Shown here: positions 25,290-38,190 of the stretch, piece after piece
Layout of the letters: every line of letters begins with the position of its first letter
Numbering within the stretch: position 1 is the first letter of the stretch
Source of the DNA: Ophiodon elongatus
Taxonomy: Eukaryota > Chordata > Actinopteri > Perciformes > Hexagrammidae
DNA length: 64,000 nt
Reading direction: 5' to 3'
NCBI GenBank assembly: GCA_016806645.1
Contig: JACSYO010001636.1
Location: 1,472,001-1,536,000, forward strand
The notes under the pieces: model-generated
The model's database searches: none
Told to the model about the DNA's origin: nothing
What the model saw: only the letters and a program-made list of their open reading frames with translations
Program-made: the position numbers and the translations under genes

Positions 25290-25765
25290 GTGAAACCGAT
25301 GCATTCTTTCTACTGTCCATCAGGGGGCGACTCCTCTGGTTGCAAAAAGAAGTCTGATTGTATAGAAGTCTATGAGAAGATGACTCTACTTCTCTCTTGA
25401 TTTATTCCCTCTGTAAACATGAGTTTATGGTCTCAATCTCTAGTTTCAAGTCTTCTTCAATACAGCATGATGTTCATTTAGTAAATTATGGTCCATTTAT
25501 AGTCAAACGGACCATAAAGCAAGGGATGCTTTAGGGCGGGGCTTACTGTGATTGACAGGTCGCTGCCTCTACCAGAGCCGTATATGGCCTCTCTACATCA
25601 CTCCTCCGCATTCCAAATATAATAACTTCCGTTCATTGGTTGCAAAAAAACAAGATGGCGACGGTGAAATCGGCAAACTCAAGGCTTCAAAACATCAGTC
25701 GACAAACTGATGGGTGACGTCACCATGACTACGTCCACTTCTTATATACCGTCTGTGGGTAAACC
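25290..25765 (+). repeat. dispersed repeat, inverted partner of 46620-47045
   Basis: The shared landmarks, in reverse order and on the opposite strand at 46620-47045, are cagggggcgactcctctggt, gaagtctatgagaa, gagtttatggtctcaatctc, ttagtaaattatggtccatt and taaagcaag.gatgctttag. This is a fish dispersed element of about 450 bp, and I cannot name its family. Confidence 0.75.
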
Positions 25766-27031
25766 CTGGTCTTATTTCGGCTGCTCCTCTAACAACTCCA
25801 CCTGCACTGCGTGTCCATGAGTTCTCATTTCCACTGCATGACTGAGTACCCAAAGAGCACCTGAGGGGACGCCGGCCCTCTATCTGTGACATGGCAGCTC
25901 CAGTTACACTGCACACATGTAACACCCTACTGCTCAAGACCGTGTCCCAGCCTTCAGTCAATAGCCATGGGGGTTTGTGCATGCTGTCCCGTGTCGCGCT
26001 AGTGACTACGCTTACAATGATTCTCTCTGAACCAATCAGAGGTCTGCAGTGTTTTACCTTCACCTTCTGGTATTGGCTCAGCTCGAAGGAAACTACCAAG
26101 GGCTGTCCACAACCTCTGTTAATGTAAAATCTGAGTTGAGCAGAGCCGTGTCGTGTCGTGCCGTGGACATGAACATGCGGTGGACATGCGGTGGACGTGC
26201 GGTGGACGTGCGGTGAACGTGCGGCATTAGAGTCTTGATGCGCCGAAGCAACAGTGTCTGTGTCTGACCATTTCCTGTTGTTGTTTTGGTGTTTCTGGCA
26301 CCGTAGACCAGACCGGCACACAGAACACCAAGGCTGTGCTCCATTTTGGGAAAAATAGAAAACTGAGGATTATGATTTTGAATTTGACAAGTTTGTATGC
26401 ATTTCACGTTGGTTTATAGACGTGTCTAATGATCATTTTGCAACCTTGTCTGAACCTGAGCGTTGGCGATATCTTAACAAATTAATGTTCATCACTGTTG
26501 CGCCCCTTTAGTTCCCCCCAAATGGATTCCTGAAGCAATGACCCAGCACAGTGGCTGAATATGGCAGAACATTTGATCTTCAGGCTGAGGTTTAGTTTGC
26601 ACAGAGAACAGGGCTATATAAGGCCCTCTGCGCTGAGCCGGTCATCACAACGCTTCTCTCAAACAGAAAGATTTTCCTCCTGGCTGTCTGGCTTTAAATA
26701 CGTGTCTCCATTATGTCAAAGCTATCGTGCATCTTTTCTCATGGTGCAGCAAATAATTGATCCAGAGAGACTAAACAACCTTCATGTGGTGATGATCAGA
26801 CTGTTCACAGGGACTGGAAATATTCATATTCATAAATTGTTTTAGTTTTTTATCCTTTAATTCATAATTTTGGCTATATAGAAAAAGTCAGAAGTACCTC
26901 TCTCCAGAAGTCCAGATAAATCCCAGCCAAAGGAACAGTCATTAACTATATTTGGGGTGACAGAATAATTCAACGTCTGTGCTTCTCTCTGTCTCTGTCT
27001 CTCTCCTCCTATTCTGTCTGTCTCTCTTCAG

Positions 27032-27138
27032 TGTGACTGTGTGTCTCATGGCTGTCCTCCTCAGACGTGGGCTTGCCGTGGCCCTGCATCGTGCCTTTGG
27101 GCGGGGCGGCCCCCCCGCACTGCCTGCTGCTCTCCTAG
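27032..27138 (+). other. msrb3: msrb3 leader exon 1
   Basis: A polypyrimidine tract and cag end at 27031, and the donor gtagag is at 27139. From ATG 27048 the exon encodes MAVLLRRGLAVALHRAF and a Gly/Pro/Leu-rich end. It stops in phase 1, exactly the phase needed by both 28861 and 33285. The Arg-rich amphipathic look suggests mitochondrial import more than a classical ER signal, but a signal peptide is not excluded. Confidence 0.7.
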
Positions 27139-27177
27139 GTAGAGTAACCTGTTGGTGTTGTCTGGTGTGACTGATGC

Positions 27178-27230
<53 letters not shown>

Positions 27231-30200
27231 ACTCTCCCTCCCTCCCTCCCTCCCTCTGTCTTTTTCACTCTGTTCCTTCCTCTCTCCCTGTGTCCGCTAA
27301 AAACAACGCCCGTGGATGTCACACCTGCATGTCTCGTACGTTTAGTTTCTTCAGTCGCAGTCTTGCGTGCCGCAGTGGTCCGTCTGCGGTGTGAAAGTCT
27401 GAATCTCTGAACAGGAAGGCCTTTAAATGTGTATTACATGAGACCAAACATGCATTCAGCATGCAGTCCTTCCGTTTTACCGCAAAACCGTGATGCAGTC
27501 TTTTACTCAATGAGGACAAATAAATGGTTGTCCCAGTTCTGTGGGAAGGAACTCGACCGCTTCCAAACTAGGTGTAATGTCAAAATATCCTACATCCTCA
27601 TCTACAGTGCAACTTTCTCCCTTCAGCAGATGAAGGTGAAAACAGCCTTCTGGTATCAAACTGTCCTCATAAATCTGCACATAGAAGGTCCAATAATTCT
27701 TCCTTTGCTTGGATGAAGAGAAGGAACACGAGGAAAAGCAAACGTTTGAGTGAAGGGGGGGGACTCCTATACATATACACATACTACAGTATGTACATGC
27801 GATGTTGAGGTGTTAGCATGCTTATGGTTATGTGTGTATATCTTATTGTATTACTTTTACATCAGCCCAATCTCTCAACAGCAGGCCAGCGAGCTGCACC
27901 CTGTCACTGTCATGTGACTCCTCTAATATTATATCAGTAGGAAACTGTACGGAAGCCCAGAGAGGCCAATGAGAATGCTGGTGATCCATTTTCTAAGTCT
28001 GATTGAAATAGTTTTCTCTCCTGTGTTTATGACTATGAAAAAAGGTTTAACGAGGACAATCGTTCTTTTCTTTTGTTTCATCTATGATACGTGGGGAAAA
28101 AGGTTTTCGAAATGAGTATTACAACAACATGCACAACAAGAAATGTTGCACAAAAAGTAACTATTAAGTAAAAAGAGCCTGTCAAACCTTATTTCCAGCT
28201 GTTCATAAATCATAATCTAGAGCTGAGCAGTATTTAATTAGTTCTCTCAGGGCCTCAGATGTTTAAAGCCACTACGACTTTGCATGTTCAGCTCTTATTT
28301 GCACAGTTTGATGTAACAAAGCACAATATGGACAGGTGATTCAAAAATCCACGAAGCAGAGTGTACATCTTTTCAACATTTCTAAAGATCTGTGATGCTT
28401 CTGTTTGTATTCTCTACAGGGACTTTTAAATGTCTGAGTATAAATGTTCTTTCGTTGAAATTAGAAAAATGAAATGAGCCTTTGTTTTCCTTTACATTTC
28501 ACTGTGACTTAAATGTCCGTCCCTCCCCAGCTGAAAGCCATAAACTACACTGTATACATATAGATTGTAATGAAGGAATTAGTCTGTCGTCCAATCAGGG
28601 TAAAGTATTAATGTGTTCTGTTTTTCTAGGTGTGTGTCCATGTCCCTCATGCCTGTTAACCAACTCTGCATTAACAGTGGGAATCCCAAACAGACACTGA
28701 TCCGGTGCTTTTGTTCCTCATCCCGTCTTCAATGGCGTTCAGTATCTTGACCTGTGTTGTCTCTCCCTCTGTCTGCTCCCCTTCCTCCAGCCTAGTCCTT
28801 GGTTGTAGCCTGCTGTGAGGTGTTTGGTTCTACTGGTGGGTGGAGTACCTCTCTCTCCAGCAGCCATGTCGGGCTTCAACCTGCTGCATCTAATAACCAA
28901 GAGCCAGCCTGTAGCTCTGAGGTCCTGCAGCCTTCCCTCAGGTCCACTGACAGGGTGCTGTGTGCCTGCTGTGCTTTGCCTCTCTGAGGCCGTAACACCT
29001 GGCTGGTGTGTCAGCATGTCTTTTACGTGTCCACGTGTGTTCAGAGTGACGTGAGCCGCTTTTTACTTCTTTTTGTCACATTTGATTGGCCCTCTCAGGG
29101 GTCTCCGATCAAATCTTTGCAGCGAACGATGCTCGAGAGCTCCCGACTTGGACCAAATCTAAACGCCTCAATTCATGTTAACTAGCGAGGGCTCTGTGTT
29201 TGCAGTGAGTATCATAACACGTCCAGGTACTGCAAACATAGCACCGAATGCTCGGCCCATTCTTCAATCAGATATTGCCCGATTTTAAAGTGTGTGTATA
29301 TATTTATATTGCTATATGTATTTGCTTTTTATTTATTCTTTTCCATGCAACATGAAAATCAAATCCCAACCCAGAAAACAAAGTGAAGAGGTGTATTTAA
29401 ACATGTCAGGGTTGTCCAGCAGAGGGCAGCAGAGATCAGCCTACATGGAATACAAAGCTCTGTCTCACACTGTGCATGAGGAGGTGTTCATGAGGAGGTC
29501 AGGTCTTCATGAGGAGGTGTTCATGAGGAGGTGTTCACGAGGAGGTCAGGTCTTCACGAGGAGGTCTTCATGAGGAGGTGTTCATGAGGTCATGTGTCCA
29601 TGAGGAGGTGTTCATGAGGTCAGGTCTTCACGAGGGGGTCTTCATGAGGAGGTGTTCATGAGGTCAGGTGTCCATGAGGAGGTGTTCACGAGAAGGTCAG
29701 GTCTTCACGAGGGGGTCTTCATGAGAAGGTGTTCATGAGGTCAGGTGTCCATGAGGAGGTGTTCATGAGGTCAGGTGTCCATGAGGAGGTGTTCATGAGG
29801 TCAGGTGTCCATGAGGAGGTCAGGTCTTCATGAGGTCAGGTGTCCATGAGGAGGTGTTCACGAGAAGGTCAGGTCTTCACGAGGGGGTCTTCATGAGAAG
29901 GTGTTCATGATGTCAGGTGTCCATGAGGAGGTGTTCACGAGGAGGTCAGGTCTTCATGAGGAGGTGTTCATGAGGTCATGTGTCCATGAGGAGGTGTTCA
30001 TGAGGTCAGGTCTTCACGAGGGGGTCTTCATGAGGAGGTGTTCATGAGGTCAGGTGTCCATGAGGAGGTGTTCACGAGAAGGTCAGGTCTTCACGAGGGG
30101 GTCTTCATGAGAAGGTGTTCATGAGGTCAGGTGTCCATGAGGAGGTGTTCATGAGGTCAGGTGTCCATGAGGAGGTGTTCATGAGGTCAGGTGTCCATGA

Positions 30201-32848
30201 GGAGGTCAGGTCTTCATGAGGTCAGGTGTCCATGAGGAGGTGTTCACGAGAAGGTCAGGTCTTCACGAGGGGGTCTTCATGAGAAGGTGTTCATGATGTC
30301 AGGTGTCCATGAGGAGGTGTTCACGAGGAGGTCAGGTCTTCATGAGGAGGTCAGGTCTTCATGAGGGGGCCTTCATGAGGAGGTCAGGTGTCCATGAGGA
30401 GGTCAGGACTTCACGAGGGGGTCTTCATGAGGTCAGGTGTCCATGAGGAGGTGTTCACGAGGAGGTCAGGTCTCCATGAGGAGGTAAAGGGGAGATGTTT
30501 CTGGGTTTGACATGGAGACACGTTGTCCATGCCAAAATGAAGAACAAGCAGTCACCTGTTTCCATGGAAAGTGCTTTTCAGAATAAAGCCCAAGCTTCCC
30601 GTTGCCTCATGTACCTGACCACAGAGCTTTGTATTGAGCATTGGCAGGTCTATGCTGCTCTGCTGAGCAACACTGAAGTGTAATACACCTTATTATTGTG
30701 TGGTGGTTCGATTCTGATGCAACACGGAAAAACAATTAATTTGGCTATTAAAGTCTGAGACGTAGAGACACTCACACCACCCCGGGGAGAACATGCAAAC
30801 TCCTCTTTTATAATTGACACACTAAAGGCATACATTAAAATGCAAATACATACAACATATTGTGTTGTATTTTTCACAAAATTTCTTTGTTTGAATTGTT
30901 TTTATTTAGGGATTTTTAGTCTTCTGTAATTCATGTTTTAGCACATTTACTACCAATGACTCGCACTTAAACCATTTTGTAAACCCTGCTATTGTGTTTA
31001 ACAGACTTATTGTTCCAGGAGTCCATTGAATTCTCTTAATTTCTCTACAGCATGGAAATCTATTAGCAGGATCTGTCATAGTGGACTCTGCATTCATTTA
31101 TTACAAATGATATTCAAGTCTTGAGGTGATGCACACTTTTCAAGCCAAACTGCATTTGAAATGCATTATCACACTGAATGAACGTAACTTCAACAAACAA
31201 TGCAGACTTGATTTGATCAGTTTGAAGGATAGCAAGTTTCAAGCTAATTGAATTTCATGCTGCACAGAAATGAATGGAAATGAAAAATACATTCCACAAT
31301 CTGTAGTAGAGCACCTTCGGCATCCATTCACTCATATTTAGTGTCCAATAAATCGCTCTGGAACATGGAGGCAGACAAAACGAGGCGTTCTGAAGGTAAT
31401 CCAGATGAGTCGTGAATCCTGGCTCTTGGTACAGTTCCCTGGTTCAGAAGAACAAGTCTTGTGGTATCTGTACCAGAACTCAGGTAGCACACTGGCACCA
31501 CCATCTACATTTTCAAGTCCTGTGCACCAAAAAGACTGGTGCCATCGCGGCCGACATTTGTGCATGTATGCATGTATCGGACGTTATTTCACAGAAATAA
31601 ACAAACAACTCGGTTGTAAGAGGTATGAGAGGTTCCGGATACTCAAATATCCTGAAAGGGTAACGTTGGTATTTTTCAAACTAGACCCTGTTTTTGAAAT
31701 TGGTCCAGTATTGAAGGAGAATGCTGTAGACAGCAGCTGCAAAACGCTCTGCAATGTAATCACATTACGCTATCTGCACCGCCAATGTACGTCCACTAAA
31801 AGTGCTCGTCTTTGCCACTAACAAGCTTATTGTTATTATAAGTGAAAACATTATGGAAAGAACCCTACGGTGAAGAAAACCCTTTTTCCTTACCTTTCTC
31901 TTGATCCCGTCTGTCATTTTGTCGAACCAAGTCCTGCTCAGGGAGAAGTCTCCTTCTGAAATCTGTCTGAATCTGCTAAATATTCATCCCTGACATTGAA
32001 AAACCTTTTAGATAACACTACGCTGTTTCCACCTTTTGTCTTCTGGCAACAAGTCACCTCTTGCAAGATTTTGGCCAGAGACTTCTCCCTGAGCGAGACT
32101 TTGTGCGACGCAACAGACGAGATCAACAACGGGTAAAGAAAATGTCTCCGTAGGGTTCTTTCCAGGATGTCAGACACTGAGCAAAAACGTCCCTTTCAAT
32201 AGACGTACATTGACAGTACGGAGTTGCCCGGGGCGATTACATTGCAGCTTTTCTCCCGCCTCGTTGTCCCCATTAATCACTTAAACACAAAAACGTGGGA
32301 AAATAGGGTCCAGGTCGGAAATTCAGGCGTTTCCCTTTAAGGCCTCAGAGACATAGAAATTGTCAAAGGCTTTTTGAAAGTGCTGTTTTACATCAGTGTG
32401 GGCTCTTGAGGTGCTGGTCTAAGATACAAACATTAGTGAACTGCAGGGTACCTTTTCTTTTCAGCTCTACTCACGCTGCTGTCGCACAGCTGAACCTTCA
32501 GTGCTAACAGATTAGTCATGTGACTCACGCTTTGCTTTCTTGCAGCTTGCATGCACCGATTGTTGTGGTTCTGTTTAACTTTACTGTTGATTTTAAAAGA
32601 CCTTCTTGCTCACTTCTGTGTTTTGATTTTGGATGAAAACAAGATGTGTAGATCCTTGCACAGTTAGCATCTGCATGATGAGGTGGTGATGATTCTTTCA
32701 TATCTGAGGAGGGAAAGAGTCACAGCAGGGTGTTCAGACATTTGTATTTGAGCTGCAGTATCGCATAAAGACCTACTTATCATGTCAGAATAAAGGAACC
32801 TAAACAGCTCACCACCATCCAGTTTATGCTGAACAGCTGGCAGTGACA

Positions 32849-32910
<62 letters not shown>

Positions 32911-34913
32911 GCGACACAGAACGTCACCTCGGGAAACCTCTTTAATAAAAGGATCTCTCCCACAGTTCATTCATACATACAGAGTTCTTCTTCTTCTGTC
33001 CAATATTCTCAGATAAAAATAACTGCCGTCTTTAAGTTTAATTAAAGCTCGTTTATTTTTCATTACCATTATTATACAGTAAGCTCATTTATTTTGGCCC
33101 CCTCCTGCTTTCATCTCTACTTTGTAAAACCTTCCTCCGACTCAACATCATGCTTAAACACAGTTTTGTTTGTAGAAGAATAGCTGGAATTAAGTCATAG
33201 TGTAATGGTGACTCTTTTTTTCCTGGTGCCATCAGAAGACCTGCATAGTTAATACTTGTTTGTCCCCTCTGCTTCTCCCCTCAGGAGCATGTAGGACTAA
33301 GAAGACATGGCCGGTGAGCTTCTCTCAGGAGGAGCTGAAGAAACGTCTCACACCGGCACAGTACCACGTTACCCAGGAGAGAGGAACCGAGAGGTAGGTA
33401 GCAGCCACCCGCTAAGCATAAGCACTTTTATATTAGTTACAGTTTCCTCACAGTTTCAATGTTGTGGTGTTTAGTTCAATGTTGACGTGTTTAGTTCAAT
33501 ATTGTGGTGTTTAGTTCAATGTTGACGTGTTTAGTTCAATGTTGTGGTGTTTAGTTCAATGTTGACGTGTTTAGTTCAATGTTGTGGTGTTTAGTTCAAT
33601 GTTGACGTGTTTAGTTCAATGTTGTGGTGTTTAGTTCAATGTTGACGTGTTTAGTTCAATGTTGACGTGTTTAGTTCAATGTTGACGTGTTTAGTTCAAT
33701 GTTGTCGTGTTACGTTCAATGTTGTTGTGTTCAATGTTCAGTTATCTATAGGGGGATTCATTCTCTTTCTATACATAGATATTGTTTTGTTTTTATGAAT
33801 GCTGAAAAAGCTTTTATTATAAACAGACGGGCCACTCTCGCCTCCTATAACAACCTACATCAGTATTCTATTTTACCTTTAATTTTGTATTCATTCATTT
33901 AATGTTTATTTGATCGGGACAAAAACAATATACATTGAGAATTGCACAACAATTATTTTATGCAATGTATCACAGCAAATGACTCTCTAAATCAGTGGTT
34001 CTCAACTGGTCTGGCTGTGGGACCCACCATCACCCCTTAATGACAAGCCGCGACCCAACCCCCCCTCCTCTATATCTTATGTAGTCGGTGTCGTACTTAC
34101 GTTTCGCCATGTTTGAATAGAAAACTAATTTCACAGGTCACGGTGTTCTTCTGTGCTGTAAAATGGCGGGGGTACGTGAAGATTTAAAAAAATATATATT
34201 TAAAATTATCATTGATTAAAAAATCCTTTAAAAATATTTATTTAATACATTTTCAATAAAATATAAGTGCAAGTTCATAAGCTGAATTTTATATTCAGTA
34301 GGCTATTCAATTTCATTATCCTAAAAACCCAGAGTCTCCCCCATATCAGGATGGTTTGGCCCAATCTGGCACACGCCCCCTGTCATCACCTGTCAATCAC
34401 CGCCGCCTTGAAAAGCTCAAACAAAGTGGAACGTAGCAGCAATGCTGCTGAAAACTTGGAGGGACAAGTGCAAAACAAGTCGAAACCAGAGCCGGCAAAA
34501 AAGTGTGAATAGACGACACACCGCTGCATAAAAAATCCCCTTCAAAATAAAACCACAGGATAAAAAAAAAAAAAATCTTTTAATCCAATTTCTTTTTGCC
34601 CAGGCAAAGGCCCGTGAAAACGGGTCCGCGACGCCCACCAGTTCAGAATCACTGCTCTAAATGCTTTGTTTCATTCCTGTGACATGACGATATCAGGTTT
34701 CCACACAGTCAAAAACATAAATATATGATATATGTTGTACCCTGACGGCAGCATGTTGCAAACATAACAATTACTCATTTGTTCATCATGTTTAACCACT
34801 CAATTTTATGAACATTTCCCACAGTGCCTTCACTGGAGGGTTCACTCATCATAAAGATGAGGGGACCTACACCTGTGTTGTCTGTGGGGCCCTGCTGTTC
34901 AGGTGAGAGCAGC

Positions 34914-34982
<69 letters not shown>

Positions 34983-37496
34983 TGAGAGAGTGAGAGAGTG
35001 AGAGAGAGAGAGAGAGAGAATAATCCACTGCAATGTGAGAAAGATGAGGCTGTGTTTTTTTTTGTTTTTTTTTTTCAATTAAATGAACAAACTTCTTATT
35101 TAAATTTTTGTGTCCCTTTTGTAGCTCGAACACTAAATTTGACTCTGGATCGGGTAAGTTGAACCTCTCTGCAACACGTTTGCCAGTTGTCTCTACTCTG
35201 CTGTTTGTACAGTACGGGGCTAGTGTTGCCTGAGCATGTTGCATCTCTTTAGCCTAAAATTTGGTTGTGAATGTATATGAATGCTGATATTTGCTAATCA
35301 TACAGCAAAACTATGTTTCTCTTGTTCGAGGGTTAAACTCTCCATCAGTTTAACTGACTGCTCTGCAACTGACTCAGTCCACTGCTGTCATGTCTAGGTG
35401 ATCGAGTAATGGAGTTTGTTGTGACGCTGCGCATCAGTTTATGCTCTGTAAACAGCTCAGAAGGTTCAGTGATGTGATCATGGACCAGTCAGTCAGCAGG
35501 GGGCACTGCCCCCCCCCCCACAATCTGGACACTAACATACCAGACCAGAACACTGCTTGATCTTGAGGTCGGGTTTCCCTAAAGAAGGGGAAAGTAAAGC
35601 GCAGCCTCTAACTGGGAACGTGACAGAAACAATTGCTCAGAGCTGGCAAACAGAAATACTCAATAGGGCACACAGTTAATGCTGGGAAATAGTCATATAA
35701 TATTCATATGCTCTTATACTTTGGTTGAAATATTAAGTACATTCAAAGCAGTCAATGTACTGCAGGGACATCCTTAAACAGGACTGAGACCCTACAGCCA
35801 TGCCAACAGCTCTGAGGCTGTGCAGTGGGGCTCTGACAAGGCTAACATGGTGATGCACCGTGTTAGCATGCTAACATGTGCTACCTAGGACTACCCACAA
35901 AGCTGAGCTGAGGCTGAGGCTGATGGGAATGTCATTAGTTTTGCAGGTGTTTGGTCATAAACCAAAGTGTTGGACACATTGAGTCCTTAGGATTCATTAC
36001 CATAATATCTGTACCAACTGTCATGGTAACCCTAACACGCAGCCGTCATGTGTTCAGGTTGGCCGTCCTTCTTTGACCTTGTGAAGATGGAGTCCGTCAC
36101 CGTGTTGGATGATTTCTCCTATGGGATGCACAGAGTGGAGACCACCTGCAGCCAGGTACACTACAGACACTGCGGTGCAGCCCGACAGCTGTGACCTAAC
36201 AGAGTCCAAACAAATGCACGGTGGCTTCCTGCAGCTTTTCACAGACAAAAAAAAAGAAAAAAGAAACATTTGGAAGAAAAAATAAATATGAAAGAAACCC
36301 ACTCTATGTTTTGGAAGTAAAATTTTCTTTTTTTCTTCTCTTGTGTGTCTCCAGAGTCAGTTTTGAGAGACTTACAAGGTATCATATTTTAGTGTGTTGA
36401 CTTGACTTGACAGAGAGTGGCTGCTCCCCCAAGGTCTCCGCCCCTTTTCATCAAATGTGGATCTTCTGGATACAGTAAAAAGTCTGCGCCCAGTGCCATA
36501 ATCCACTTTTATGAAATAGCTCAGCTTCCTGTTAGAATTCTCGCCCATCAGAACACACATTTGGCCCCATAGAGTTCAACTGCCAAAAAAAAACTGAATC
36601 TGGCTCAGCTTTTGCCACAAAACAATGTCATCAAGGAAGATGATGACATTGTTTTGTGTCGGCCAATCAAACATGTGCAAGTGCACATTCCTGATACTGT
36701 AGAACTCAACAAAACCTGGGTGACGAGTAGGACTGGGTAATACCATTACTCTAAAGATACTTCATTCGATACCCATCATGTGAATGGAAGCTGTGTGTGT
36801 TCTACTGACTAGCTAATCGCCTCCGCACTGCACCGTGCTCTTGCAGTAGTTACGTCATATAACGCCGTCCCCAGACCCACGGTGGCGGCATGGTTTTGTC
36901 GAGTAAATGGACCGGCCAGCCTCCAGTTCTCCCCCAGGTTAAAACTGTTCGCTCTGTCAGCACTGTTGCCGTTGTTGGTGCTGTTAGCGCTGTTAGCTCA
37001 GACATGTACGTGTTCAGAGCCGTGTGCAGGCAGGAGATCCATGCTGCTGTATTACGAATTCTGCTATGGTGTAGCAGTGACCCACCCTACTCTGCCTCTG
37101 ACTGGCTTGTACTTGCCTTCGTTAGTTGGATTGGTGAGGTTTAGAGTGAGATTTGTTTTGGGTAAGGGTAAGAATATCAGGGTAAGCCAATCGGAGGCAG
37201 AGTAGGGCAGGTCAACTAACAGGATCACAAATGGACACGTTGACAATGTAGAACATGTACAACTCAAATTCCCAAAAAGCTGCAAATCAATCTTTCCCGT
37301 TGTGTTTCAGTGCGGTGCTCACCTGGGACACCTGTTTGATGATGGACCAAGACCCACAGGAAAACGCTACTGCATCAACTCGGCCTCGTTGGCTTTCCAG
37401 CCCAAAGACGGGGCCTCCCCCGCCTCTGCCTCCGGTTCCACGGCCGAGGGCGGAGCTGCCAGCAGCCCGGCGGGCGACGGGAAGACGGAGCTCTGA
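27048..37496 (+). CDS. msrb3: msrb3, methionine-R-sulfoxide reductase B3 (ER/mitochondrial), spliced
   Basis: MSRB3 reduces methionine-R-sulfoxide in proteins. In human, isoform A is ER-resident and isoform B mitochondrial. Body exons are 33285-33393, 34825-34902, 35125-35153, 36058-36155 and 37311-37496 (stop TGA 37494-37496), with perfect phase continuity. The first leader exon is 27032-27138 (ATG at 27048) and an optional second is 28861-28941. Lengths are 196 residues (leader 1 only), 223 (both) or 191 (start at 28866); the human forms are 192 and 185. Visible motifs are LKKRLTPAQYHVTQERGTE, zinc-binding CVVCG and CSQCG pairs, KFDSGSGWPSFFD, AHLGHLFDDGPRPTGKRYC with the catalytic Cys (not Sec), and a C-terminal KTEL that fits an ER-retrieval signal (human KAEL). 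Introns carry minisatellites and transposons. The gene lies downstream of lemd3, as in human. Confidence 0.95.
27180..27256. repeat. (TC)n / (CCCT)n tract
   Basis: A pyrimidine-only microsatellite lies 40 bp downstream of msrb3 leader exon 1. Open frames across it are repeat artefacts. Confidence 0.9.
28861..28941 (+). other. msrb3: msrb3 leader exon 2 (MSRB3B-type), 81-bp cassette
   Basis: The acceptor ctctctccag ends at 28860, and cagcc precedes ATG at 28866. The encoded MSGFNLLHLITKSQPVALRS is clearly the fish counterpart of the human MSRB3B N-terminus. The donor (gtccac at 28942) is weak but in phase 1. At 81 bp and phase 1-1, the exon can be included or skipped without changing the frame after leader 1. 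Confidence 0.85.
29470..30486. repeat. 1-kb minisatellite with 386-bp higher-order repeat
   Basis: The array is built from 12-22-bp variants of tcatgaggaggtgttcatga and gtcaggtgtccatgaggagg, with cacgaggggg variants. Rare variants recur exactly 386 bp apart (catgtgtcca at 29591 and 29977; gtgttcatgatgtcagg at 29901 and 30287), showing a duplicated higher-order block. It lies in the msrb3 intron before the first body exon. Confidence 0.93.
31855..32163. mobile_element. fold-back (inverted-repeat) element, ~309 bp
   Basis: The ends ggaaagaaccctacgg (31855-31870) and ccgtagggttctttcc (32148-32163) are exact inverted repeats. Internal matches such as ctcagggagaagtct continue the imperfect arms for roughly 120 bp each. 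There is no coding potential. It is probably a fold-back MITE. Confidence 0.7.
32848..32909. repeat. (CA)n microsatellite
   Basis: About 30 CA units in an msrb3 intron. Confidence 0.95.
33458..33735. repeat. 20-bp minisatellite, ~13 copies
   Basis: The unit is gtgtttagttcaatgttgac. Two variants (ttgtggtg and ttgacgtg) alternate over much of the array, giving a 40-bp super-period. It begins about 65 bp downstream of the donor of msrb3 exon 33285-33393. Confidence 0.95.
33993..34654. mobile_element. hAT non-autonomous transposon with perfect 8-bp TSD
   Basis: The element begins cagtggttctcaactggt and ends accagttcagaatcactg, inverted repeats with few mismatches. It is flanked by identical 8-bp copies of ctctaaat at 33985-33992 and 34655-34662. 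The 8-bp duplication and CAGTGGTTCTCAA ends are hallmarks of hAT (Charlie-like) elements. The length is 662 bp with no transposase. Confidence 0.9.
34915..35020. repeat. (TG)n(AG)n compound microsatellite
   Basis: About 33 TG units followed by GA-rich repeats begin 12 bp after the donor of msrb3 exon 34825-34902. Confidence 0.95.

Positions 37497-38190
<694 letters not shown>

Noticed and set aside
26979..27047. Extended signal-peptide-like N-terminus upstream of msrb3 leader 1 (LLSVSVSLLLFCLSLF)
   Set aside because: It has no ATG and is the pyrimidine tract of the acceptor at 27031 read as protein.
29292..30486. CRISPR-like regular repeats
   Set aside because: The units are contiguous, variable in length and without unique spacers. 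This is an animal minisatellite.
31405..31821. 138-codon plus-strand open frame in the msrb3 intron
   Set aside because: It has no recognisable domain, no splice-site support and mixed composition. It is probably chance.
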